This document shows, piece by piece, positions 56,801 to 64,000 of a stretch of DNA of 64,000 bases. The translations under genes were made by a program, and so were the position numbers. Where the stretch lies: contig DEAI01000011.1 in NCBI GenBank assembly GCA_002346675.1, positions 447,530 through 511,529 of the forward strand, in the 5' to 3' direction. Position 1 is the first letter of the stretch; each line of letters starts with the position of its first letter. This stretch comes from Fidelibacterota bacterium UBA2986 (GTDB taxonomy: Bacteria > Fidelibacterota > Marinisomatia > Marinisomatales > AB-629-J13). The notes under the pieces were generated by a model, which was not told the DNA's origin, ran no database searches, and saw nothing but the letters and a program-made list of their open reading frames with translations.

Positions 56801-57337
56801 GATCTTTTTGAAGACAGAATATTAGTAGGGGCTCCGGCTGGAAGCCGGTGGCGTGCCACTGCATTTATAATTGATTTTCAACTGGCAACTGAATCAACAT
56901 ATCCAAACAGTGGTGATGTTTATCAGGCAGACTGGAAACGTCCATTTTATGAATCAGATACAATAAGATTTTCGATTTCATCAGATGATGATCTGGATAG
57001 CTCTGCCGTTGACTCAGTCATGAAAAATATTAAAGTAGTACCCAATCCATATGTTATGACAAATATGATGGAAGAGGCTGTTTCAAATCAATTTTTAAAT
57101 CAGCGCCGCAAGCTGATGTTTACCCACATCCCTGCAGAATGTACTATTCACATTTTTACAGTCAGTGGTGTACTTGTAGATGTTATTGAAGTGAATAACA
57201 ATGCAGAAAATGGAATTGTTCATTGGGACCTGCTTACCCGGGAAGGATTAGAAGTTGCAGCTGGGATGTACATTTATCATGTTAAATCAAATGTAACAGG
57301 AGATGAAAAGCTCGGAAAGTTTGCTTTGATAAAATGA
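53828..57337 (+). CDS. Large secreted T9SS protein of unknown function
   Basis: 1169 residues, signal peptide (about 5-22, LLIGQGKP). No known enzyme motif is visible. Features: a W/G/P-rich N-terminal half (GGWPSTGYETKWPGEWNGRFGRG), calcium-binding-type DNDNDGLTDEKRD and DADEDQDWEDGEDLNGDG stretches (about 340-430), a Fn3-like region (PTLTATADDGKVILTWDDV, about 590), and a C-terminal sorting-like domain (VVPNPYV...GMYIYHV). It is coupled to both receptor and PorV-like genes by overlaps, so it may be a surface partner of the receptor in place of SusD (inference). Confidence 0.75.
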   Translation: MVKQTFKTTVVLFLTSFCLLIGQGKPYQGPEDSAGDIAAEREGYMTGNRVFIYFRNTTELSDWPRVNVSKWPNNPNGLKMTDGIGLLIGAKVYIEDDGNPTTLDTIPLTDLADIYTTDHHTLYYLQTSYREEMDKDPTGTVEWGFYPVFGYFDETGEYPAISNIESSWPPGGWPSTGYETKWPGEWNGRFGRGVIYADQESYYVVNDAQDQENLGPEDMVKYFPRPGHYIGDLRPDVTIQSGAPWGGLGLRVSVRGFQWNNPQARDAIFWEYSVANISDYDLRDVAFGYWLDNSIGGDGDDDLGYFNEQVDMAYSWDTNGIGAGGLPTGVMGFAYLESPGLAYDYVDNDNDGLTDEKRDNEPTGIIGPTDGITDLNSFLDFYKLSVEDLKDHWDADEDQDWEDGEDLNGDGVYQASEYYGDDIGIDGVGPGEINYNGPDIDGSECNHRPDFQEGVGCEPNFNTTDVSESDMVGLTSFRMFPIPSHAPSNETTWFKNDQAMWGLVSADTLEEYTSNISNLVEVFASGPFPLFQGRVERISMSELHSYDPIEGLVAPDYSAPALYELKRIVQVIYEKDYRFAQPPKMPTLTATADDGKVILTWDDVADTKTRDPFVGNINDFEGYKIYRSTDKYMSDPEIITDGYGTPMFKQPIYQCDLKDSEPHNPNQTTGAVHQCQGFTDFGLVNGAGYNLGYNTGITHIFVDNTVQNGRTYYYAVVAYDYGAPNIGPGISPSENNVVIELNEAEEVRSIGKNVAIVVPHQLAAGYIPPEIEVEQKELLGSGNVTPIILARNSLKADHEYFLTFGVDTIATVSNYEHGFEYITNEIFIYDDTDSTILIYNENPSKYVGTNLIYRDTLDYWTLNAGGTIFTDIFDGMQVEVDPGVETPEYSYQGSGWITGNGIMRVTPSTAEGPKMPWKYNIVFTDDDSAYVGIARTGTVRDENGVSISSSNKLTEPAINFFIQNTSFIDTSTGQYELMDVIVHDVNANDTLDLFEDRILVGAPAGSRWRATAFIIDFQLATESTYPNSGDVYQADWKRPFYESDTIRFSISSDDDLDSSAVDSVMKNIKVVPNPYVMTNMMEEAVSNQFLNQRRKLMFTHIPAECTIHIFTVSGVLVDVIEVNNNAENGIVHWDLLTREGLEVAAGMYIYHVKSNVTGDEKLGKFALIK

Positions 57338-58383
57338 AATTCTTTAATATTTTAATCATTTTAGCGTCCCTCTATCAACCCTGTTTTTCTGATGAGATAC
57401 ACCGCTATGGTTCAACCTCAGCAAATTTTCTTGAAATTGGTGTTGGCAGTGCTTCAGGTAGCATGGGAGAGGCTTACGTTGCAGTTGCCAATGATATGTC
57501 GGCAATATATTGGAATCCGGCTGGACTATCTTCTTTAAAAGGAGTTGGTTTTCAATTTATGATTCAGCCATGGGTGGTAGATATAAATACCATCTTTGTA
57601 GCTGGCGCAGTAGCAGTACCAAGAATAGGTACATTCGGTCTTGGGTTAACTCAGGTAGGGTATGGAGATATGGATGTTACCACACTGGATTATCAGGATG
57701 GAACGGGGGAAAAATTCACAGCTAATGATATGGTTTTTTCTTTTTCATACAGTCGTAGAATAGTATCTTGGTTTGCGTTTGGAGCGAATATGAAAATGAT
57801 CCAATCCAATATATGGCACGCATCAGCAAAAGCATTTGCTCTTGATCTTGGGGTGTTGGTGAACACACATTTTTTCAGCGTGACGAAAGAAAGAAAAGAT
57901 GGAATGGTAATAGGGATGAGTATTTCAAACTACGGCACACGTATGAAATATGACGGACTAGATCTGTATCAGCCTATTGATATATCTGAATATGAAGAGG
58001 GAAACTATGGAGATGTAGCTGGACAGTTTAGAACACAGGAGTGGGAGCTACCGCTGTTATTCAGAATTGGTATTGCTGTTAAACCTATAGTTACAAATTT
58101 CTCAACATTGACATTGGCAATTGATGCTAATCACCCAAATAATAATTCTGAATCGATTAACGTTGGTTTTGCCTACAAAATACGTTTCCCTGGTAATGGT
58201 GCAATTATTTTTCGAGCTGGTCAGAAAGCTTTGTATATGGATAGCCCTCAATTTGGGCCTACAGGAGGATTAGGAATTGAGTGGAATTTTTTAAACAATA
58301 GAAAGCTCACAGTGGACTATGCTTACAAGACGATGGGTATTTTGGGCAACGTACATGCTACGACAATAGGTTTGAATTTTTAG
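57334..58383 (+). CDS. PorV/PorQ-like outer-membrane protein (UPF0164)
   Basis: 349 residues, signal peptide to about 19. The start of the mature protein, SANFLEIGVGSASGSMGEAYVAVANDMSAIYWNPAGLSSL, is the hallmark of PorV/UPF0164 barrels related to FadL; strands and a final Phe (ATTIGLNF) follow. PorV works in T9SS as shuttle and attachment partner for cargo. Four-base overlap with the large secreted protein's gene. This may be a dedicated paralogue for local cargo rather than the general PorV. Confidence 0.85.
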   Translation: MKFFNILIILASLYQPCFSDEIHRYGSTSANFLEIGVGSASGSMGEAYVAVANDMSAIYWNPAGLSSLKGVGFQFMIQPWVVDINTIFVAGAVAVPRIGTFGLGLTQVGYGDMDVTTLDYQDGTGEKFTANDMVFSFSYSRRIVSWFAFGANMKMIQSNIWHASAKAFALDLGVLVNTHFFSVTKERKDGMVIGMSISNYGTRMKYDGLDLYQPIDISEYEEGNYGDVAGQFRTQEWELPLLFRIGIAVKPIVTNFSTLTLAIDANHPNNNSESINVGFAYKIRFPGNGAIIFRAGQKALYMDSPQFGPTGGLGIEWNFLNNRKLTVDYAYKTMGILGNVHATTIGLNF

Positions 58384-58389
58384 TTTTTT

Positions 58390-60267
58390 ATGTATCCAGT
58401 ATCGTGTAGTTGGGTAAACACAAATAAGCACGGTTTTTCCAACCTACCGATTAATAGAAATATATTTTTATTAATAATACTTATTTTCATTTTTCAAGCT
58501 CCAATTTTATTTGGCCAGACCCGTGGCGCAGAATATCGTACTTTAGATAGTTACACTTATGGTCGTTTTGAGACCCGAGCTAAACCTGCTCAAGGAGACG
58601 GTATAGTCTCATCATTTTTTACGTTTGATGATCCTGCAGACCCCTGGGGCGAGATTGATATTGAATGGTTGGGTCTTTTTGATCACACCATTGATTTAAA
58701 TATAATTACAACAGGGCAAGCAAGTCATATCCGTCAGCATTATGTTGCTTTTAATCCGCACACTGATTTTCATGACTATGGATTTGAGTGGACTCCGGAA
58801 TATGTAGCATGGTTTATCGATGGAGAAGAAATTTTTCGCCAAACCGGAACTCATATAGCTGAAATGGATTCAGCGCAAAAAATAATGATGAATATTTGGC
58901 AGCCTGTTTACTCGGACTGGGTGGGAACATTTGATGATCGGATTTTACCAAGGTTTAGCTACTATGACTGGGTAAAGTATGGCTCCTACACACCAGGAAT
59001 TGGCAACTACGGCACTGATAATAATTTTACTTTTGAGTGGGAAGATAATTTTTCGGAGTTTGATGCAACCCGTTGGGAAAAAAGCGATGACCATACATGG
59101 GGAGGTAATCAGTCTATACTTATTGATGATAATATTGAATTTGATAGTGGTATGCTTGTTTTATGTATGACCGATGATGTTAACCTTGGATATGTTGATG
59201 AAAATCCTCCTGTATTATTATGGGCCCGGCAGATTGGTTCTATGATCAAGTGCAGGTTCAGTGAAGAAATAAACTCTTCGAGTGTTACTACTGAAAATAT
59301 TTTTATTACTGGCATCGGAATTGACTCAGTTCAGCTTGATCCGGACCAGCGAACTGTTTATGTTTATACCGATAGCGATAGTATCACAGAAGGTACAAAC
59401 TTAGTAGTCTTACAGATCTCTGATGATAACCCAACCCCCAATACTCTAGGGGTCCAAGCTCTAGAAATTGATTTGCCATCACCAGTTATATTTCCTTTAA
59501 AAATCAACAATGGTGGCTCGGGATATGGTGATTATCTACCTGACCAGGAATGGGGTCCGGATGTTGAGTATGGGTTTACCGATGGAAATTTTGTAAGTGT
59601 TTCCGAGCCAATAGATAATACAGATGATGATATTATTTATCAGACCTGCTTAAACAGAACAGCAGGATATAAGGTAAGAGTCCCTAATGGGACCTATACC
59701 GTTAGTTTAAAATTATCTGAAAATTATTATTCAACTTCTGACGCGAGGACCTATGACCTGGTGTTAGAAGATAGTTTGGTAATTGAAAATTTAGATGTGT
59801 TTTCTAGTGTGGGGATGAATTATGCCTATGACGTTATTATAAATGACATAGAAGTTGTTGATCATCAGCTTGATTTATACTTTTCAAGCAGAGCCTATGG
59901 TATCGGCTATGTAACAGCTGGACCGTTCGTTAATGGTCTTGTTGTTGAACAGAATTCTATTTTTCCGCTCTCTGCTATTGATGATTTATATCAAATACCT
60001 GAAAAATTACTCATTAGCTCAGCGTATCCTAATCCCTTTAACTCTGCAATAAATGTACACTATGCAATATCAATTTCTGGTGATATTAGATTAGAGATAA
60101 TTTCTATTGATGGGACAGAAGTATTCCAAAAATTATATACGCAACAGGGTGACGGTGAACATATCTTCCGCTGGAAGCCTGAGCATTATATTTCCAGTGG
60201 TGTTTATTTTCTTTCGATCACTTCAGCCTTTAGCTCCACGAACACAAAACTGCTTTACATCAAGTGA
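58390..60267 (+). CDS. T9SS-secreted lichenase-like GH16 with malectin domain
   Basis: 625 residues. The N-terminus is long, with the hydrophobic signal at 25-43. The GH16 domain (about 45-205) has GAEYRTLDSYTYGRFETRAKPA, active site E88-I-D90-I-E92 (PWGEIDIEWLG, the ExDxE form of bacterial lichenases, without the laminarinase bulge), and HDYGFEWTPEYVAWFIDG. A linker, a Big-like region and a malectin-type sugar-binding domain (about 385-540) follow, then a degenerate sorting tail (AYPNPFNSAINVHY). Predicted to cleave mixed-linkage beta-1,3/1,4- or beta-1,3-glucan at the cell surface. Confidence 0.88.
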   Translation: MYPVSCSWVNTNKHGFSNLPINRNIFLLIILIFIFQAPILFGQTRGAEYRTLDSYTYGRFETRAKPAQGDGIVSSFFTFDDPADPWGEIDIEWLGLFDHTIDLNIITTGQASHIRQHYVAFNPHTDFHDYGFEWTPEYVAWFIDGEEIFRQTGTHIAEMDSAQKIMMNIWQPVYSDWVGTFDDRILPRFSYYDWVKYGSYTPGIGNYGTDNNFTFEWEDNFSEFDATRWEKSDDHTWGGNQSILIDDNIEFDSGMLVLCMTDDVNLGYVDENPPVLLWARQIGSMIKCRFSEEINSSSVTTENIFITGIGIDSVQLDPDQRTVYVYTDSDSITEGTNLVVLQISDDNPTPNTLGVQALEIDLPSPVIFPLKINNGGSGYGDYLPDQEWGPDVEYGFTDGNFVSVSEPIDNTDDDIIYQTCLNRTAGYKVRVPNGTYTVSLKLSENYYSTSDARTYDLVLEDSLVIENLDVFSSVGMNYAYDVIINDIEVVDHQLDLYFSSRAYGIGYVTAGPFVNGLVVEQNSIFPLSAIDDLYQIPEKLLISSAYPNPFNSAINVHYAISISGDIRLEIISIDGTEVFQKLYTQQGDGEHIFRWKPEHYISSGVYFLSITSAFSSTNTKLLYIK

Positions 60268-60287
60268 TTAGTTGAATAATTTAAAAA

Positions 60288-61793
60288 TTGATTATACTAC
60301 GAATATTTTTATTTAAGATTATTTTTTTGGCATTGAGTATGGTCAGCTGTACAGTTGAAAAATCCAGTATACCATATGATATAATAGCCAAAGTTGGTGA
60401 GAGAATCATTACCAAACAAAATATGATCCACCGGTCAGAATATACCCTTAGACCTCTATATTGCAGAGAGTCAAATTATATCCATAAAAAAATCATACTA
60501 AATTCCCTTATCGCAGAAAAGTTATTTTCATTTGAAGCTGAAAAAAACAAAATTGATTTATTAGATAATATCCGATTTCATACATTTATTACCGGGCGAA
60601 CCGAGCAAACCATGAGACAAATGCACTATTATGAGGAATTTTATAAACAGGTTGAATTGGATTCATCGGTAATTTCATCTTCATATAAATTAGCCGGCAG
60701 AACTGTAGATGTGACCTATTTACATTTACCGGATCTAAATATTGCAGCACAGATAAAAGATTTGTCTGAAGGAGGTCTTCCACTAGATTCAGCTTATGCT
60801 ATGATCTGGGATGATTCGCGATCACCAAAAAGACAAATAAATTGGTTTGATAGAGAAGGTGCGGAATTACATAGAGCCATATTTAATCCAAATATCAAAA
60901 AAGGATCAATCATAGGTCCTTTAACCACTGAGAACAATACACACCTATTGATTCAGGTAAATGGTTGGACAGATAGGCCCGCTGTCACTGATTCAGAGAT
61001 ATCACTGAGAGTGAACGATGTACGTGAAAGATTACAGGAAAATCATGCAGAACAAAAATATAAAAATTGGGTGAAATATATCATGAAAGGAAAACATTTA
61101 GAATTAAACCCAAGTGTTTATCCTACATACGCAGAAAGAGTCATGAATATTTATTTAAAATCCGACTCAATAAAACAGGCACAATTAAATTTATCTTTGT
61201 GGGTTGAGCCTGAGTATGATCTCCTTCTAGACAGCCTTAAAAAGATACCAAAAGATAACTTTACAGAAGATGATATACTCTTCCATGTAGATAATGTCCC
61301 ATGGACTATTAAAGTTTTTCACCAAAAACTAAGTCAACATCCGCTTGTATTTAGAAAAAAGAAAATCAGCCATAGTCAATTTCAAGAACAGCTAAAATAT
61401 GCTATTGCAGATTTGATTCAGAACATTGAGATTACTAAATATTGTTATAGTAAAGGATATGATAAGTCATATACTGTAACACTCAATAAAGAATTATGGT
61501 ATGACGCTTATACTGCACACTCTTACCGTAATAATTTACTAGAAGAACAAAATATGCTAAACAGCGATGCAGAGAGCATTGCTAAAGCTTTAAACTCTAT
61601 AGTTGATTCTCTCCAAAATATATATTCTGACCAGATAAAAATTGACACAGATTTATTTGAATCTATTGAATTAACAAATATAGATATGACAGTTTTTCAG
61701 CATGGAGTTCCATTTCCAAAGGTTGTTCCCCCTTTTCCGGTATATACCAGTGATAATAGATTGGATTATGGTCAAAAAAGGAATTTTAGATGA
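60288..61793 (+). CDS. SurA/PpiC-like periplasmic chaperone lipoprotein
   Basis: 501 residues, TTG start. Lipobox cysteine in LSMVSCTVE (about residue 21). The N-terminal helical part (IAKVGERIITKQNM...ILNSLIAEKLFSFEAEKNKI) is the SurA/PrsA-type chaperone core. A parvulin-like region (about 135-215; GPLTTENNTHLLIQVNGW) looks degenerate, and a second helical part with repeat-like order follows. It may fold outer-membrane or T9SS cargo encoded next to it. It sits exactly between two GH16 genes and shares an ATGA overlap with the second. Confidence 0.72.
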   Translation: MIILRIFLFKIIFLALSMVSCTVEKSSIPYDIIAKVGERIITKQNMIHRSEYTLRPLYCRESNYIHKKIILNSLIAEKLFSFEAEKNKIDLLDNIRFHTFITGRTEQTMRQMHYYEEFYKQVELDSSVISSSYKLAGRTVDVTYLHLPDLNIAAQIKDLSEGGLPLDSAYAMIWDDSRSPKRQINWFDREGAELHRAIFNPNIKKGSIIGPLTTENNTHLLIQVNGWTDRPAVTDSEISLRVNDVRERLQENHAEQKYKNWVKYIMKGKHLELNPSVYPTYAERVMNIYLKSDSIKQAQLNLSLWVEPEYDLLLDSLKKIPKDNFTEDDILFHVDNVPWTIKVFHQKLSQHPLVFRKKKISHSQFQEQLKYAIADLIQNIEITKYCYSKGYDKSYTVTLNKELWYDAYTAHSYRNNLLEEQNMLNSDAESIAKALNSIVDSLQNIYSDQIKIDTDLFESIELTNIDMTVFQHGVPFPKVVPPFPVYTSDNRLDYGQKRNFR

Positions 61794-63649
61794 TGATGAA
61801 AAGGCTTTTATTATTTATTTTTATTTCAAGTGTGGTTTTAGCTAAGCCCTATCGTGGTGGAGAGTTGCGGACTTTTGAAAGTTTTCGTTACGGACGTTTT
61901 GAAGTTAGAATGAAGTCAGCGATAGGAAGCGGTGTGGTCAGTTCATTTTTCACCTACCGTGATTATTGGGAAGAAGGTCTTACAGGTTCAGAGCATTGGA
62001 ATGAAATTGACCTAGAGTGGCTGGGTAACTATAATGAAAAAACACAAACAAACTTGATTATCCAGAATGGATGGGACTTACCTGATCTGGTCAATCTTGA
62101 TTTTAACCCCCATGAAGATTTTCACACATATGCTATTGAGTGGACTCCGGACTATGTCGCTTTTTTTGCTGATGAACAGGTGATTAGGTGGGTTGACAAT
62201 TTTTACGCAGATTCTCTTTATCATTACCAGAAGATCATGATGAATATGTGGCAACCGATTTATGAAGAATGGGTGGGGCCATTTAACCCAGATATTCTAC
62301 CTGTATATGCATTTTATGATTGGGTCAAGTATTGTGCCTATGTGCCCGGGACTGGGAATACAGGTACAGATAATAATTTCATCCAATTATGGGAAGATCA
62401 ATTTGACTATTGGGATACAGGCAGATGGGGAAAGGCCACTCACACATTTGATGGAAACAATGTTGACTTTATCCATGAAAATGTTGTTTTTCATAATGGT
62501 TACATGATATTGTGCCTAACCACACCAGATGATACGGGCTTTAATGAAGGATCAATAAATATGAATCTATCGACCGGATGGAATATAATAGGGTTACCAT
62601 TAGAGGTTGAGAACAGTAACTATGAGGTGCTATTTCCTAATGCTGTTGCGGGGACTTTATACGGATTTAATGGATTCTATACATCGGAAATGGAGCTTGA
62701 GCCTGGAACAGGTTATTGGCTTAATTTTCAAGAAGCTGATACTGCATCATTAACCGGTTCTCCCCTCACAAGTTTTATGGTAAGCCTTACAGAAGGATGG
62801 AACTTGATCAGTGGGAATAGTGCAATAACAAATGTTGGTAATATTTCTGACCCTGGAAATATAATTGTTCCGGGCACCTGTTATGGTTTCAATGAAACGT
62901 ATATCAATGCAGATCAATTAATTCCTGGCAATGGGTACTGGATTTATGCAAGTGCAGATGGGAACATCATAATTTTAAGTAACCTCACTGCAAAACCAAT
63001 ATCTACATTTACAGATCGTACAGAAATAGCAAATAAAATCAGTTTCAATAATAGCGAACTCTATTTTGGTGTATCCATTCCTGAAGAAGAGAGGAACAGC
63101 TATAAACTCCCGCCTAAACCTCCACTTGGGGCATTTGATGCACGGTTTTCAGGTGACACAAAATTGGTGGAAACATTCGGTAACATAGAAGTTATGAATA
63201 ACACACAAGAGCTTTTTATATCATATTCCATCAATATTAATGAAGATGATGATAAAAGTTGGCTGTTGATTTCAAGTGAAAATGAAGAATATGAGTTAGA
63301 GGATTCTGGTCAATTAATTTTGAATGGTTCTGTAGATAATTTTACCTTGAGTAGAGTCTCTCTCATACCAACATCATTTTCCATCTCACAGAACTTTCCA
63401 AATCCTTTTAACCCCATAACTTCCATAAATTATATTGTACCGGAAAACAGCGCTATTGCCATAAGCATTTACAATCTTAGTGGACAAAAAATTATTGACC
63501 TAGTTGACAGCTATATCCAAACGGGGGTATATACTGTTACCTGGGACGGGATGAATCATAAAGGCCTCCCTGTTCCTAGTGGCGTATATATATATACCTT
63601 TGAGGCAAATTCGTTTAAATCCATGAAAAAGATGATTTTGATCAAATAA
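61790..63649 (+). CDS. T9SS-secreted lichenase-like GH16 with GWNL module
   Basis: 619 residues, signal peptide 1-18. GH16 (about 20-215): GGELRTFESFRYGRFEVRMKSA, active site E72-I-D74-L-E76 (WNEIDLEWLG), HTYAIEWTPDYVAFF. It is a paralogue of the gene at 58390 in the catalytic part, but the rest differs: the GWNL tandem module (62555-62985), a PPKPPLGAFDARF domain, and a full T9SS tail (QNFPNPFNP). It probably acts on the same glucan at the cell surface. The start overlaps the SurA-like gene by ATGA. Confidence 0.9.
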   Translation: MMMKRLLLFIFISSVVLAKPYRGGELRTFESFRYGRFEVRMKSAIGSGVVSSFFTYRDYWEEGLTGSEHWNEIDLEWLGNYNEKTQTNLIIQNGWDLPDLVNLDFNPHEDFHTYAIEWTPDYVAFFADEQVIRWVDNFYADSLYHYQKIMMNMWQPIYEEWVGPFNPDILPVYAFYDWVKYCAYVPGTGNTGTDNNFIQLWEDQFDYWDTGRWGKATHTFDGNNVDFIHENVVFHNGYMILCLTTPDDTGFNEGSINMNLSTGWNIIGLPLEVENSNYEVLFPNAVAGTLYGFNGFYTSEMELEPGTGYWLNFQEADTASLTGSPLTSFMVSLTEGWNLISGNSAITNVGNISDPGNIIVPGTCYGFNETYINADQLIPGNGYWIYASADGNIIILSNLTAKPISTFTDRTEIANKISFNNSELYFGVSIPEEERNSYKLPPKPPLGAFDARFSGDTKLVETFGNIEVMNNTQELFISYSININEDDDKSWLLISSENEEYELEDSGQLILNGSVDNFTLSRVSLIPTSFSISQNFPNPFNPITSINYIVPENSAIAISIYNLSGQKIIDLVDSYIQTGVYTVTWDGMNHKGLPVPSGVYIYTFEANSFKSMKKMILIK

Positions 63650-63651
63650 AT

Positions 63652-64000
63652 ATGCTCAACCTCAAAAACTATATCTTCATCCCTATAGTTATTTTTTCTA
63701 TTTTTGCTTGTGATCAAGAAGTAGAAGAACCAAAAGATAGCTCAGAAGCTATGAATTCAGGCCAATGGTCACTCGTTTGGTCTGATGAATTTGACAGCGA
63801 TGTCATTGATCTTCAAAAATGGAATAAGTTACTCTGGCGTCCTGGATGGGTGAATAACGAAAGTCAGGCCTATACTGCTCGGGATACAAACCTTTTTGTT
63901 CGAAATGGAAAACTGGTCATCCGCGGTTTAATTGAGCCAGGCTATGCAGGTACAGATTATACCGGGACCGACTACAATACTGATTTCACATCTGGAAGAG
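63652..64000 (+). CDS. GH16 laminarinase lipoprotein (5' part only)
   Basis: 116 codons to the window end. ATG 63652 is two bases after the previous stop. Lipobox cysteine in IFSIFACDQ (about residue 20), then a GH16_3 start: WSLVWSDEFDSDVIDLQKWN, NNESQAYTARDTNLFVRNGKLVI. Here the strand passes directly from KWN to the GGW-type WVNNESQAYT, with no PA14 insertion, and so shows the uninterrupted form of the fold seen broken at 44101. The catalytic motif lies outside the window. Confidence 0.88.
   Translation, partial: MLNLKNYIFIPIVIFSIFACDQEVEEPKDSSEAMNSGQWSLVWSDEFDSDVIDLQKWNKLLWRPGWVNNESQAYTARDTNLFVRNGKLVIRGLIEPGYAGTDYTGTDYNTDFTSGR

Noticed and set aside
51150..58383. SusD-like lipoprotein next to the receptor
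   Set aside because: No gene here has a lipobox plus TPR-like SusD features; the following large protein has an ordinary signal peptide and sorting tail.
1..64000. CRISPR arrays, insertion sequences, integrases, phage genes
   Set aside because: No regularly spaced repeats, transposase motifs or terminal inverted repeats seen; the repeats present are protein-module duplications.

Overview
The window looks like a low-GC marine bacterium of the T9SS-bearing, non-Bacteroidetes type. Candidatus Marinimicrobia (SAR406) is my best guess; Ignavibacteriota or Calditrichota relatives are not excluded. The basis is C-terminal sorting domains with the QNFPNPFNP signature, a PorV-like barrel protein, a SusC-like receptor without SusD, AT-rich coding sequence and frequent GTG/TTG starts. 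I ran no database search; every family name comes from motif recognition.

Region 1 (1-2000) holds a gene tail, tRNA-Asn(GTT) with a strong 3' hairpin, a pirin gene and a decayed MauE/DoxX-type membrane gene.

Region 2 (about 1950-14485) is a light/oxidative-stress lipid cluster. A MerR-type regulator with the W-x9-EH signature of B12-dependent photoreceptors (CarH/LitR) sits between two gene runs. The first run encodes DUF2878, a START-like protein, a lipocalin, an FAD amine oxidase-like protein, DUF1365, two cyclopropane-fatty-acid-synthase-family methyltransferases, an NAPE-PLD-like hydrolase, DUF1295 and a SOUL protein. The second encodes SRPBCC, an NDUFA9-like SDR, a pyrimidine-dimer-glycosylase-like protein and DUF523-DUF1722. 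The same 9-bp unit ending CGCTC occurs as a head-to-tail pair just upstream of all three transcription units, so one regulon is likely.

Region 3 (14500-28140) is mixed: a TIP30-like reductase, Fpg, an SLC13-type transporter, a GH5 lipoprotein, an aldo/keto reductase, GrpB, a VC0807-like membrane protein and a beta-barrel. Three secreted enzymes (a PAD-like deiminase, an esterase and an endo/exonuclease-type phosphatase) each end in the same tandem GWNL...GYWL module.

Region 4 (28395-64000) is a beta-glucan (laminarin/lichenan-like) utilisation locus transcribed outward from 46393-46621. Leftward: LacI regulator, PA14-containing GH16, Dpp-type ABC transporter, GH1, GH30, a very large GH149/GH161/GH94-like phosphorylase, GH5 and a cytochrome-c-containing T9SS protein. 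Rightward: a giant multi-domain glycan-binding protein, a TonB receptor, a large secreted protein, a PorV-like protein, two lichenase-like GH16 enzymes flanking a SurA-like lipoprotein, and a laminarinase cut by the window end. The inferred flow is surface binding and GH16 cleavage, TonB uptake, periplasmic GH16/GH5 trimming, ABC import, then cytoplasmic debranching, hydrolysis and phosphorolysis. Two proteins here seem to carry domains inserted inside other domains.
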